The notes under the pieces were generated by a model. That model did no database searches, had not been told where the DNA came from, and was given only the letters and a program-made list of their open reading frames with translations. From the NCBI RefSeq assembly GCF_035621135.1, contig NZ_CP141728.1, positions 1,984,001 through 2,048,000 of the forward strand: a DNA stretch of 64,000 bases, in the 5' to 3' direction. The stretch comes from Sinanaerobacter sp. ZZT-01 (GTDB taxonomy: Bacteria; Bacillota; Clostridia; Peptostreptococcales; Anaerovoracaceae). A program made the position numbers and the translations under genes. Below, piece after piece: positions 51,422-60,044 of the stretch. Positions within the stretch are counted from its first letter, which is position 1; each line of letters starts with the position of its first letter.

Positions 51422-52101
51422 GGTGCTTCCTCCAAGCGATACCCGGCTCCATAGACAGTTTTTATGCTGGATTTACAGCCTAATTCCAGCAATCGCTTTC
51501 TTAAAAAGTATATATAATTATCAACGTTACCATCTTCAACTTCAGAGCTTCCTCCCCACACTTTCCATAATAGTTGGCTACGGCTATACGTCTTATCAGG
51601 TCTTTCAATAAATACCTGCATCAAATCATTTTCCTTTTGAGTCAATATTACTGAATGACCTTGATAGGTTAACCGTCTATGATCAGCATCTAATGTCAAA
51701 TCAAATGCAGTTAGTACTTTTTTGTCTTTAATTTCTGCTGGTCGGCGTGTTAATGCTCTAATCCGTGCAAGCAATTCTTTCACAAGAAATGGCTTTACTA
51801 AATAATCATCTGCACCGCTATCTAATCCATCAATTTTATCGTCAAGCTCACCTAGTCCCGTAATCATAAGAACAGGCGTATAGATTTGTTTTTGCCGCAT
51901 TGCTTTTAAAACATTTAAGCCATCAATAATCGGCAGCATTCGATCCAGCAATACAATATCATAGCCATATTCAGGATTTAGAGCATAGCTCAAAGCCATT
52001 TCACCGTCATAGCAGCAATCGGTTATATATCCCTCTTTTTGTAACTGATCTGCAATTGCCGCAGATAAGTTTTTATCATCTTCGATTAATAGTATTCTCA
52101 T
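51418..52101 (-). CDS. OmpR-family response regulator
   Basis: This 227-residue regulator has a receiver domain (MRILLIEDDKNLSAAIADQL, phosphorylation Asp in IVLLDRMLP, Thr in LMITG, Lys in LVKPF) and a winged-helix output domain (SRSQLLWKVWGG..DNYIYFLRKRL..IKTVYGAGYRL). It is the first gene of a TCS operon divergent from the lipoprotein-ABC operon. Direct repeats before that operon are its likely binding sites. Confidence 0.95.
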   Translation of the reverse strand: MRILLIEDDKNLSAAIADQLQKEGYITDCCYDGEMALSYALNPEYGYDIVLLDRMLPIIDGLNVLKAMRQKQIYTPVLMITGLGELDDKIDGLDSGADDYLVKPFLVKELLARIRALTRRPAEIKDKKVLTAFDLTLDADHRRLTYQGHSVILTQKENDLMQVFIERPDKTYSRSQLLWKVWGGSSEVEDGNVDNYIYFLRKRLLELGCKSSIKTVYGAGYRLEEAP

Positions 52102-52149
52102 TGTTTTACCCTCTTTTTATATAATACCAATTATATTATACCAAATAAA

Positions 52150-52226
52150 TCTCTAAAAAACTTTTAAAAGCAAGTAACCTATTTCTTAAACTTTAGAGAA
52201 CTTTTAGAGAGAGCTACCTATATAAT
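52150..52226 (+). promoter_or_regulatory. Response-regulator sites and exporter promoter
   Basis: TTTAGAGAAC and TTTTAGAGAG are adjacent direct repeats at 52192-52211, about one helical turn apart, ending 9 nt before a TATAAT (52221-52226). An inverted TCTCTAAAA copy lies at 52150. No -35 consensus is present, which is typical of activator-dependent promoters. Confidence 0.7.
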
Positions 52227-52258
52227 TGGCGTGACAAAGACAAGGAGGTGCTTTCAAC

Positions 52259-52768
52259 ATGAAACACAAAATAATTATACTTTTGACAACAATGATTCTA
52301 GTGATGGCTTGTGTTGGTTGTGGAAAACAGCCACAAAGTGAGAACTTTCCGCAAGGACAGCAGCAACAAGAGCAAGATATGAATGCAGGGGATAAAACGA
52401 TTTCAGGAAATACAGATAATGTAAATCCTGAAACTGGTGAGCAATTGTTTGAAATTAGCAAATTAAATGGCACAGTTACGGAGATTTCTGACAACAGCTG
52501 TAAAATCACGCCTACCCATGCTGAGGACGATGTTGCTTATGAAGTGGCACCGGGTTATGAAGATCAAGAAGAGCTGATTACAGTTACTTATGACGAGGAC
52601 TGTACTTTTCAAATTGCTTATGTGGATATTCAAACCGGAGCAGTAACCTACGATGCTGCAAGCGTAAGTGATGTAAAAAAGCAGACGAATTTGGTGATTT
52701 GTGGTGAATCCGACAGTGATAATGTACTTCACGCCAACCACATTTTTATTTACAGAAATATGGAGTGA
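52259..52768 (+). CDS. Lipoprotein of the TCS-linked ABC exporter operon
   Basis: This 169-residue lipoprotein has a signal peptide ending VGC (lipobox around residues 17-20), then a Gln/Asn-rich linker (QGQQQQEQ) and a beta-rich C-terminal domain (NGTVTEISDNSCKITPTH, TVTYDEDCTFQIAYVD). No known family is certain; the compact OB-like pattern recalls accessory lipoproteins beside MacB-type exporters. CAAGGAGGTG precedes the ATG. It is the first gene of the operon under the response-regulator sites. Confidence 0.8.
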   Translation: MKHKIIILLTTMILVMACVGCGKQPQSENFPQGQQQQEQDMNAGDKTISGNTDNVNPETGEQLFEISKLNGTVTEISDNSCKITPTHAEDDVAYEVAPGYEDQEELITVTYDEDCTFQIAYVDIQTGAVTYDAASVSDVKKQTNLVICGESDSDNVLHANHIFIYRNME

Positions 52769-52772
52769 TGAT

Positions 52773-53990
52773 ATGACCTTTTATGAACGCGCTTTTCGCT
52801 ATATATGGCGTAAAAAAAGTAAAAGCATCCTTCTCCTATTGTGCTTTTTGATTACGAGTACAATGGTTTTATGTGCAACTATGATTTTACAGACCGCACA
52901 GGAAACAAACCATTCTATTCAAGAAAAAACGGGAACAAAGCTTGTTCTGGAAAACCAGCAGGGTAAAAACAGCATTGACGCCGAAACGGTTTCTAGCATT
53001 ATGGAACTGCCTTTCGTAACCAAAGTTAACCGGATCGCAAGCAACATTGCCTATCCTGCAACCTTTTCACCGGTTATCATGAAGAATGGAACAGATGTCC
53101 TGAATTTAGCTGTAACGCTTCATGCATATGACGACACAGAAACTGACGGACTTTTCGCACAGGAAAGATACAGGCTGCTTGCTGGAAACCCCATCACGGA
53201 AAATCAAAATGGAATTTTGATTAATTCGATTCTAGCTGAAGTCAATCAATTGAACATTGGCAGCCAAATTACATTCGAAACAGAAACGGGGAAGAAAGCC
53301 ACAGGAGAAATTATTGGAATCTTTTTTTCAGGTATGGAACGTAAGCAAGAGGATACAATTGCGGCTGCTTATCGGATAGAAAATCAAATTTTCGTCGATT
53401 ACGGACTTTTTAAAACACTTTACGGTGCAAGCGGCTTTTCTGCTCTCTCTGTTTATACTGATGATCCTGAAAAGTTAAATGAGTTGTATCGCCAAACGGA
53501 TTTGCTAATTGATGACACAATCAATATGACAACCTCTGATACCTTGTATCGGCAAATGCAAGCACCTTTGAAACAAGTGATTCGTATCACGTCACTCATG
53601 CTTATATTGATTGTGACGACAGCGATTATTGTTATTTCACTGCTTCTATGTATGTGGACGAGAACACGCAAAAAAGAAACTGCCGTTTTGATTAGTTTAG
53701 GCGTCTCAAAATTGAATCTGCTTTTGCAAGCAATGACCGAAAGCCTTAGTTTATTTCTATTATCGGGATTCGGTTCAACAGCCATCAGTGTTTTGTTTAC
53801 AGAGCAGCTTATGAAAAAGTTGTTTGGGACTAGTGATTTTGCAAGCTTAACTCATGTTCATTTAGAGGGACAACACTTATTAACGCTGCTTATATTGGGA
53901 GGTTTTATTGTGCTCATTGCTGTAGGGACTTCAATTTTCCCAACACTTAGGGCAAATCCCAGAGATACGCTTTCAAGAATGGAGGGATAG
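52773..53990 (+). CDS. MacB/FtsX-type ABC permease 1
   Basis: This 405-residue permease has an N-terminal helix (about 18-40), a large extracytoplasmic domain (about 45-285) and three C-terminal helices, the FtsX/MacB layout. The cytoplasmic loop TRKKETAVLISLGVSKLNLLLQ is the coupling region. ATG 52773 has GGAG upstream, 5 nt after the lipoprotein stop. It pairs with the second permease and the ATPase in a Vex-like exporter, probably for a peptide or drug. Confidence 0.88.
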   Translation: MTFYERAFRYIWRKKSKSILLLLCFLITSTMVLCATMILQTAQETNHSIQEKTGTKLVLENQQGKNSIDAETVSSIMELPFVTKVNRIASNIAYPATFSPVIMKNGTDVLNLAVTLHAYDDTETDGLFAQERYRLLAGNPITENQNGILINSILAEVNQLNIGSQITFETETGKKATGEIIGIFFSGMERKQEDTIAAAYRIENQIFVDYGLFKTLYGASGFSALSVYTDDPEKLNELYRQTDLLIDDTINMTTSDTLYRQMQAPLKQVIRITSLMLILIVTTAIIVISLLLCMWTRTRKKETAVLISLGVSKLNLLLQAMTESLSLFLLSGFGSTAISVLFTEQLMKKLFGTSDFASLTHVHLEGQHLLTLLILGGFIVLIAVGTSIFPTLRANPRDTLSRMEG

Positions 53991-53993
53991 AAA

Positions 53994-55442
53994 ATGAATT
54001 GCATACAAAGAGCATGGCGCTGTGTCGTTCGTAAGCCGGCAAGAACCATACTCCTGCTTTTAGTTATTGTGACAGTTAGCTTATTTTTTCTTTGTGGTTT
54101 GGCTTGCCGAAACGTAAATGTGCAAACACAAGATATCACGAGACAAGCAGTAGGAGCAGGGATGCGGTTGGATATAAACGAAGTCAATCGGTCGAAACGG
54201 TTGGTTGATTTGTCGAATCAGATCGGTGATGGTGTGGAAGGTTCTTATGGGGGGGTACACCAAAAGAAATTGGAAGGTGCTTATGGAACGCAGTGGCAGG
54301 TATGGACAGATAATGCGTTTGATTCTTTGAAACTAGCAGATATAAAAAAAATAGCCGCTGTATCCGGAATTGCTGATTATAATCTTTCAACGTGCATTAC
54401 GCCTGTTCATCCAGTAAATTTTAATCGAATCGAAGACCCCCATACAGATCAGTATAATGATTTAGGAGGCGTTTCTCTTATCGGAAACAGAAAACTGGAG
54501 CTTGATTTTAATGTCTTATCCGGAAATGTAACGCTAATTAATGGACGTATGATCGACGCAGATGATAATAACGTATGTGTAATTTCCGAGCAATTAGCAG
54601 AGAGAAATGCTCTCGTAATCGGGGATACATTACAGCTTAATGATTATCATAACGCGGATAATGCACAAATCTATGAAGCAAAGATCGTTGGCATATATCA
54701 GAGCAAGCGGTTTATGACTCCCCTTATGGCTGGAGATACTTTTCGTTCCGAAAATGTCATATTTACTGATTTGCATTTTCCTGAAAAAGTAGAGGGAAAT
54801 GAAAATGACCCATGTTTTGAACACGCATATTTTAGTGTTGCAGATGTGGACGAATACGATACTGTAAAAACTGCAGTCGAAGCTCTAGATATAGCTTGGG
54901 AACGATATGACCTTATTGATCGAAATGGAAATATGTCTACTATGTCTGCTAATTTTAATGATTTAGAGAAAATCAGCATCCTGCTCATTATTATTACCTT
55001 TGTCGCTGGTTTTACAATTCTATTACTGATTTTCGTTTTTTGGACGAAAAATAGGAATTATGAGATTGGTATTCTACTTTCATTAGGTTACAAAAAGAGT
55101 AGCATTCTAGGGCAGCTTTTTTTAGAAGCTCTTATTATTGCACTGCTTTCTTTTTTAATTGCTTTTGCATTTGCTCCGGTTGTGTCAGGAGCGGCGGCGA
55201 ATTATTTAGTAGCTGAACAGGTTGAACAAGCAGAAATCCAGAAAGATTTGAATGCGGATAAAGTTGCAGGCAATTATCAATCGGAGGATCAAAGAGTAAT
55301 TGGAGTAAATGTAGATATAACAAATAATATGTTGTTTTTCTGTGCTACAAATATAGTAATACTTTTGAGCGTTTCCGTAGGAATTTCCGGAATATCCATT
55401 TTGAAAAAAAAACCACGAGATATATTTGCGGCATTGAGTTAA
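53994..55442 (+). CDS. MacB/FtsX-type ABC permease 2
   Basis: This 482-residue paralogue has the same plan: an N-terminal helix (about 17-37), an extracytoplasmic domain to about 325, and C-terminal helices with RNYEIGILLSLGYKKSSILGQLF as coupling loop. Two permeases, one ATPase and a TCS match the arrangement of pneumococcal vex/vncRS. Substrate unknown. It starts 3 nt after permease 1, behind GGAGG. Confidence 0.88.
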   Translation: MNCIQRAWRCVVRKPARTILLLLVIVTVSLFFLCGLACRNVNVQTQDITRQAVGAGMRLDINEVNRSKRLVDLSNQIGDGVEGSYGGVHQKKLEGAYGTQWQVWTDNAFDSLKLADIKKIAAVSGIADYNLSTCITPVHPVNFNRIEDPHTDQYNDLGGVSLIGNRKLELDFNVLSGNVTLINGRMIDADDNNVCVISEQLAERNALVIGDTLQLNDYHNADNAQIYEAKIVGIYQSKRFMTPLMAGDTFRSENVIFTDLHFPEKVEGNENDPCFEHAYFSVADVDEYDTVKTAVEALDIAWERYDLIDRNGNMSTMSANFNDLEKISILLIIITFVAGFTILLLIFVFWTKNRNYEIGILLSLGYKKSSILGQLFLEALIIALLSFLIAFAFAPVVSGAAANYLVAEQVEQAEIQKDLNADKVAGNYQSEDQRVIGVNVDITNNMLFFCATNIVILLSVSVGISGISILKKKPRDIFAALS

Positions 55443-55452
55443 GGAGGTTGCT

Positions 55453-56079
55453 ATGATTTTAGAAGCAAAGAATGTATCTTTTTTTTACAAATCACAAAAA
55501 GATAAACTGATATTAGACAACGTAAACTATGGGTTTGAGTGCGGTAAAATGTATGCCATTCTTGGACCCAGCGGATCTGGAAAAACAACATTTCTATCCT
55601 TGCTGGCAGGACTTGATACTCCTGTCAAAGGACAAATTTATTACAACAGAAAACCCGTCATAGCAAAAAAATTGACAGAGCATCGCAGGCATAATATATC
55701 GCTTGTATTTCAAAGCTATAATTTGATTGATTATTTGACTCCGATTGAAAATGTAAAGCTTGGAGGTAAGGGGAACCCCGAAGCTTTGCTGGATAGCATT
55801 GGAATTGGTAAAGAATTTTGGAAGCGTAGTATTTTACAGCTTTCTGGAGGACAGCAACAGCGAGTGGCTATAGCTCGTGCATTAGCAAGTGATGCGAAAG
55901 TAGTATTAGCGGATGAACCAACAGGAAATCTTGATGAGGCAACAGCATGGGATGTGATCGATCTTTTGAAACGTATCGCACATGAAGAAAATAAATGCGT
56001 AATTGTTGTAACTCATAGTAAAGAGTTGGCGGATGAAGCCGACGCTACTATTCATATAGGAAACCGTGCAGAAGATTGA
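55453..56079 (+). CDS. ABC exporter ATPase, MacB/LolD-type
   Basis: This 208-residue ATPase has Walker A GPSGSGKTT (about 38-46), Q-loop LVFQSYNL, signature LSGGQQQRVAIARAL (about 132-146), Walker B VVLADEPTGNLDE and switch VVTHS. It powers the two permeases upstream. AAGGAGG lies 5 nt before the ATG. A strong terminator follows. Confidence 0.93.
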   Translation: MILEAKNVSFFYKSQKDKLILDNVNYGFECGKMYAILGPSGSGKTTFLSLLAGLDTPVKGQIYYNRKPVIAKKLTEHRRHNISLVFQSYNLIDYLTPIENVKLGGKGNPEALLDSIGIGKEFWKRSILQLSGGQQQRVAIARALASDAKVVLADEPTGNLDEATAWDVIDLLKRIAHEENKCVIVVTHSKELADEADATIHIGNRAED

Positions 56080-56163
56080 TCGGTAAGCGATTTAAATTAT
56101 AATTTATAATTGTACGACAGTAATACGAAAAAGCCGTCGTACAGCTTACATCTTTTCATTTGC

Positions 56164-56207
56164 AAAAAACGGTGACTCTGAAACAATCAAGAGTCACCGT
56201 TTTTTTG
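56164..56207 (+). terminator. Terminator of the Vex-like exporter operon
   Basis: AAAACGGTGACTCT (56166-56179) pairs with AGAGTCACCGTTTT from 56190, followed by more T residues. Confidence 0.92.
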
Positions 56208-56284
56208 CACTTAGAAATACTTTTATTACCGTTTTTCAAAAGGAACTTGCTGTGAGATTACAAGTCGCGGCCAGTCGTAATAAT

Positions 56285-56313
56285 TTGACATCATATTATC
56301 AAAGTGATAATAT
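56285..56313 (+). promoter_or_regulatory. Promoter and operator of the wHTH regulator gene
   Basis: TTGACA (56285-56290) and TAATAT (56308-56313) are 17 bp apart. A perfect dyad ATATTATCA-AAG-TGATAATAT (56293-56313) covers spacer and -10. A twin promoter lies at 56930. Confidence 0.85.
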
Positions 56314-56340
56314 TTTCATAAACCGCCAGGAGGGAATGTT

Positions 56341-56883
56341 ATGGAAAAAAAAGTTATGGAATGTCTTACACATCCAATAAAATGTAAATTGCTATTGGAA
56401 CTATATTCGACCGGAAAAGCAACTGCTAAACAACTCGCAGAAACATATAACGATATACCACAGGCAACCTTGTATCGTTACTTGAAACGTATGACAAACG
56501 ACGGAATTCTGAAAATCATCGAAGAAAATCAAGTAAGAGGTACAGTAGAAAAAACCTATGCAGTTGCTGTTGAATTAAACTCCAGCGGGCAGGAGCTAAT
56601 AGGTGAAAACGCGGGGGATGCTTATATGCAAATGTTTATGCAGTATGTCTTTGGTTTTATGAAACAGTTTCAGGCGTATTGCAAGAGGACGGATATAGAT
56701 ATATTAAAAGATAAGTCGGGTTTTTCTCTTGCACCGATTTATGCAACGGATGAAGAATTAATATCAGCAATGGAGGAATACACGAAGATTATTGAGCCTC
56801 TATATAAGAATAGACCTGCGGCGGATAGAAAATCACGAACTTTAGGTCTGATTATTTCGCCACCAGAAAATTACAAAAAATAA
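56341..56883 (+). CDS. Winged-helix regulator of the adjacent ABC operon
   Basis: This 180-residue protein has an ArsR-like winged helix at about 1-75 (LTHPIKCKLLLELYSTGKAT, then IPQATLYRYLKRMTNDGILKII) and a helical C-terminus (about 85-180) of the kind seen in clostridial ABC-linked repressors. GGAGGG precedes the ATG. Matching promoters with a TTATCA/TGATAA dyad before this gene and before the next operon indicate that it represses both. Confidence 0.83.
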   Translation: MEKKVMECLTHPIKCKLLLELYSTGKATAKQLAETYNDIPQATLYRYLKRMTNDGILKIIEENQVRGTVEKTYAVAVELNSSGQELIGENAGDAYMQMFMQYVFGFMKQFQAYCKRTDIDILKDKSGFSLAPIYATDEELISAMEEYTKIIEPLYKNRPAADRKSRTLGLIISPPENYKK

Positions 56884-56892
56884 ATTTTTTAT

Positions 56893-56928
56893 GCACCTTT
56901 TTTATTCGATTCAGCGGAGGTGCTTTTT
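56893..56928 (+). terminator. Terminator of the wHTH gene
   Basis: GCACCT (56893-56898) pairs with AGGTGC (56918-56923), followed by TTTTT, just before the next promoter. Confidence 0.6.
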
Positions 56929-56929
56929 C

Positions 56930-56958
56930 TTGACATTGCATTATCAATTTGATAATAT
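56930..56958 (+). promoter_or_regulatory. Twin promoter and operator of the second ABC operon
   Basis: TTGACA (56930-56935) and TAATAT (56953-56958) are again 17 bp apart. The dyad ATTATCA-ATT-TGATAAT (56940-56956) repeats the site at 56293-56313. Confidence 0.85.
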
Positions 56959-57076
56959 AATCAATGTAATAATAAATTGTCAATGGTTCATTTCAAAAAA
57001 TAAGTTATGAATCAATTCTTTGCTGATGGTAAAATAGCAAATTAAAAAAATATAAAACCGTAAGGAGGTTTGTTTA

Positions 57077-57280
57077 ATGGATCTTTTATTGGATAATTTG
57101 CCAATCTTAATTCCGTTTATTGTTCTGCAAGTCGCTTTTGGATTGGTTGCGCTCATTCATGTGTTGAAACACCCGCATTACCGCTTTGGAAATAAAATAA
57201 TGTGGGTATTCATCGTAATGCTCGTTAATATTTTCGGGCCGATTCTCTATTTTGTTTTTGGAAAGGAGGAAGATCAATGA
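57077..57280 (+). CDS. PLDc_N-domain small membrane protein
   Basis: This 67-residue protein has two hydrophobic helices and the PLDc_N pattern (LVALIHVLKHPHYRFGNKIMWVFIVMLVNIFGPILYFVFGK, by position about 23-63). Such proteins often accompany bacitracin- or lantibiotic-type ABC exporters in Firmicutes and may be part of the complex. AAGGAGG precedes the ATG. It overlaps the ATPase gene by 4 nt. Confidence 0.9.
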   Translation: MDLLLDNLPILIPFIVLQVAFGLVALIHVLKHPHYRFGNKIMWVFIVMLVNIFGPILYFVFGKEEDQ

Positions 57281-58197
57281 AAGATATACTTTCCATAAAG
57301 GGAATATCAAAGAGTTTTGGCACTCAAAAAGTCATAGATAATCTGAATCTTTCTGTACCGGAAGGTACTGTTTTAGGGTTTATCGGGCAAAATGGTGCAG
57401 GGAAAACAACAACCATGAAAATGGCATTGGGCTTGCTGGAAGCTGATTGCGGAGAGATTAAAGTTTGTGGTAAAACCGTACGCTACGGACAGACAAAAAC
57501 CAATCATTATATTGGGTATTTGCCGGATGTGCCCGAGTTTTATAACTATATGAAACCGACGGAATATCTTACTCTTTGCAGCGAGATCACAGGGCTGTCT
57601 CAATCAGAAACCAAAGTTCGAATCGATGAGCTTTTATCCATTGTCGGTCTTAATGGTGTAAAAAAACGCATTGGAGGCTTTTCCCGTGGCATGAAACAAC
57701 GACTCGGAATTGCACAAGCCTTGTTGTCACGCCCCAAACTGCTCATTTGCGATGAGCCCACAAGTGCACTCGATCCTGTTGGGCGAAAAGAAATACTTGA
57801 TATTCTTCAAAAAATCAAAGGCACAACGACCGTCATTTTTTCAACACATATTTTATCGGATGTAGAGCGTATTTGTGACCGTGTCGCAGTATTGCATAAT
57901 GGGAACATCGCTATCAGCGGAACACTTTCCGAAATTAAAGCCATGCACGGCAAAGAACGCCTTTTGATAGAGTTTTCCAAAAAATCAGAAATGAATCAGT
58001 TTAAAACTTTTGCAACAATCAAACCGCTGCTTCCCGATATGGAAGAAAATGGGGACGAGATCATTTTGAAAGGCAAGGATATTGTCCAAATTCAACGTGT
58101 CATTATTTCTGCACTTGCAGAGACTGGATTGTGTCCAACAAAAATGGAAATCATGGAATCGTCTCTTGAAAACCTATTCTTGGAGGTGGTAATGTGA
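57277..58197 (+). CDS. ABC exporter ATPase, BcrA-like
   Basis: This 306-residue ATPase has Walker A GQNGAGKTT (about 38-46), signature FSRGMKQRLGIAQAL (about 133-147, with serine-arginine in place of the usual SGG), Walker B LLICDEPTSALDP and switch FSTH. The C-terminal 80 residues are the DUF4162-like tail of antibiotic exporters. It overlaps genes on both sides by 4 nt, so the three genes are one translational unit. Confidence 0.92.
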   Translation: MKDILSIKGISKSFGTQKVIDNLNLSVPEGTVLGFIGQNGAGKTTTMKMALGLLEADCGEIKVCGKTVRYGQTKTNHYIGYLPDVPEFYNYMKPTEYLTLCSEITGLSQSETKVRIDELLSIVGLNGVKKRIGGFSRGMKQRLGIAQALLSRPKLLICDEPTSALDPVGRKEILDILQKIKGTTTVIFSTHILSDVERICDRVAVLHNGNIAISGTLSEIKAMHGKERLLIEFSKKSEMNQFKTFATIKPLLPDMEENGDEIILKGKDIVQIQRVIISALAETGLCPTKMEIMESSLENLFLEVVM

Positions 58198-58955
58198 ACG
58201 GATTTATTGCATTTATAAGAAAGGAATTGATAGAAAATATTCGGAATTACAGACTGCTTATTATGCTCACTATTTTCTTGCTATTTGGTTTGATGAGTCC
58301 ATTGTTCGCGAAATTCACACCGCAGCTTATGGAATCCTTTATGCCAAATCTTGCAGAAGCATTTGAAGATCCTACCGCATTAGATTCGTGGATGCAGTTT
58401 TATAAAAATGTTTCATCACTTGGCTTTAGTTTAACAATTATCCTTTTCAGCAGTTGCTTGTCGAGTGAATATGCCAAAGGCACGCTCAACATCATGTTGA
58501 CAAAAGGATTGGCACGCCCAGCTGTAGTCCTATCAAAATTTTCCGCTGCTGCAATTATTCTAACCGTTAGTTATTGGCTATCCTTTGGCATTACCTATGG
58601 TTATACGGACTATTTCTGGCCTAAAGCTTCTCTGCCGAATATCTTTTTTGCAGCCAGTTCTTTATGGATTGCAGGATTAATGTATCTATCTATCCTTATG
58701 CTTGGCTGTGTACTGTTCCGGCAGGCGTTTACCAGTATTCTTTTCTTGTTGGTAGTGACGGTGGTTATGGGATTGTTGGAACAGATAAAGTTGACTGCAG
58801 GATATAGCCCGGTCATTCTAGTATCAAGAAACATTGATCTGCTTTCCGGTGAGGTGGCAATTTCTTATTTTACGATACCACTTATTCTTTCGATCGTTAT
58901 ATCGGTGACGTTATTGATGCTGTCTGTCTTTATATTCAATAAAAAGCAGTTATAG
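58194..58955 (+). CDS. ABC-2-type permease of the BcrA-like exporter
   Basis: This 253-residue permease has six hydrophobic helices. It starts FIAFIRKELIENIRNYRLLI, the typical elbow helix of ABC-2 exporters, and has SSEYAKGTLNIMLTKGLARP, the conserved cytoplasmic loop. Together with the ATPase and PLDc_N protein it probably exports or removes a membrane-active antibiotic; the substrate is inferred only from the class. Confidence 0.9.
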   Translation: MNGFIAFIRKELIENIRNYRLLIMLTIFLLFGLMSPLFAKFTPQLMESFMPNLAEAFEDPTALDSWMQFYKNVSSLGFSLTIILFSSCLSSEYAKGTLNIMLTKGLARPAVVLSKFSAAAIILTVSYWLSFGITYGYTDYFWPKASLPNIFFAASSLWIAGLMYLSILMLGCVLFRQAFTSILFLLVVTVVMGLLEQIKLTAGYSPVILVSRNIDLLSGEVAISYFTIPLILSIVISVTLLMLSVFIFNKKQL

Positions 58956-59354
58956 CAAATAAATCAATGAAAGCCTAAAGTTAATGGTGAGGATTATTGA
59001 TATGAATCGAGTCGAAACGCATCCTAATTGAAGAACTGTTTTTTTGCTTATTTTAAGTCGTGGAGAGGTTTACCAATGAAAATGAAGAAAGGTTCTTACT
59101 GGTAAAATTGAACTGGCTGATATATAATGAGGAAGCAACAAATTTTTGTATTGAAAAAAACGCTTGGTTATGAATTGCATGATCGAAGAAAAATGATAAC
59201 TGAAAACTAGAAGAACCCTATTCTTCGTGATTGTTTCTAATTATATGGTTGACAGATATACTGTTCCTATAAAAGAGCATTCAGATTAGAAAAAAGAGTG
59301 TAAAGCTCTTTTCTATACAATAAAAAATTTTTTTAGAAAAGTGGGATATGAAAG
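58956..59354 (+). other. Gap with a fragmentary coding stretch and hairpin
   Basis: A 37-codon GTG-started frame at 59060-59173 (FLLVKLNWLIYNEEATNF within it) looks protein-like but has only a partial ribosome site and no recognised family; it may be a gene remnant. An AAAAGAG/CTCTTTT hairpin sits at 59292-59312, with A and T runs around it. Nothing else is visible. Confidence 0.35.
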
Positions 59355-59942
59355 ATGATAGATATGAGAAAAAGAGTATTTGTGACGGTAATAATAGTAT
59401 TGGTTTTAGGATTAAGTGCATGTTCATCAAAGGTGAATGAAGGAGAAGACGCTTCGACGGTTGACCCTAGCACGGTTGACTTAAATATCTCGCTTGAAGA
59501 AAAACGAATCATACAAGATCAATCATTTAATGTAGAATTGGGTGACTGGGGAAACGTAAAATTTATTTCCTACGAGCCAGATAACAGCATTGATTTTGAA
59601 GATGTTTCATTTTTTTTAACGAAAGAGGATAAGGTGATCTATTCGTTTCCTTACTACTGTGAAGAGAACAGCACGGAGGATTATGTGGGTCTTTTTGATA
59701 GTGTGGCAGCTGTAGATTTTTATGACGTGAACAACGATAATATAAAAGATGTAATTGTCATAATTAATTATGTAACAGGAGCTGGACCACAAGGTATGAC
59801 CCCACGCCCCAGAGCTAGAATATTTTTGGCAGACAATAAAAAGTTTACTTTGGCAACAGACTTGATCGACGATATCACAAACAATATTGAGGAAAAGGAT
59901 CTCACAATTGACTCAATATGTGAATATTTAAAAAACAAATAG
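59355..59942 (+). CDS. Lipoprotein with FG-GAP/VCBS-like segment
   Basis: This 195-residue lipoprotein has a basic start, a hydrophobic core and the lipobox LSAC (about residues 20-23). VDFYDVNNDNIKDVIVIINY is a calcium-binding-like DxNxDxxxD segment as in FG-GAP/VCBS repeats; only one copy is clear. ATG 59364 (MRKRVF) is an alternative start. No strong ribosome site is present at either. The function is unknown; it sits upstream of the Sel1 protein on the same strand. Confidence 0.7.
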   Translation: MIDMRKRVFVTVIIVLVLGLSACSSKVNEGEDASTVDPSTVDLNISLEEKRIIQDQSFNVELGDWGNVKFISYEPDNSIDFEDVSFFLTKEDKVIYSFPYYCEENSTEDYVGLFDSVAAVDFYDVNNDNIKDVIVIINYVTGAGPQGMTPRPRARIFLADNKKFTLATDLIDDITNNIEEKDLTIDSICEYLKNK

Positions 59943-60044
59943 CGTTATGATAAGTACTAGAAATAAAAGCAATCAGCTTTTTATTCAGCTGTTTGTTTTG
60001 GGAAAAGAAATGGAAACGTAAAGTAACTGAATAGGAGTCTACAT

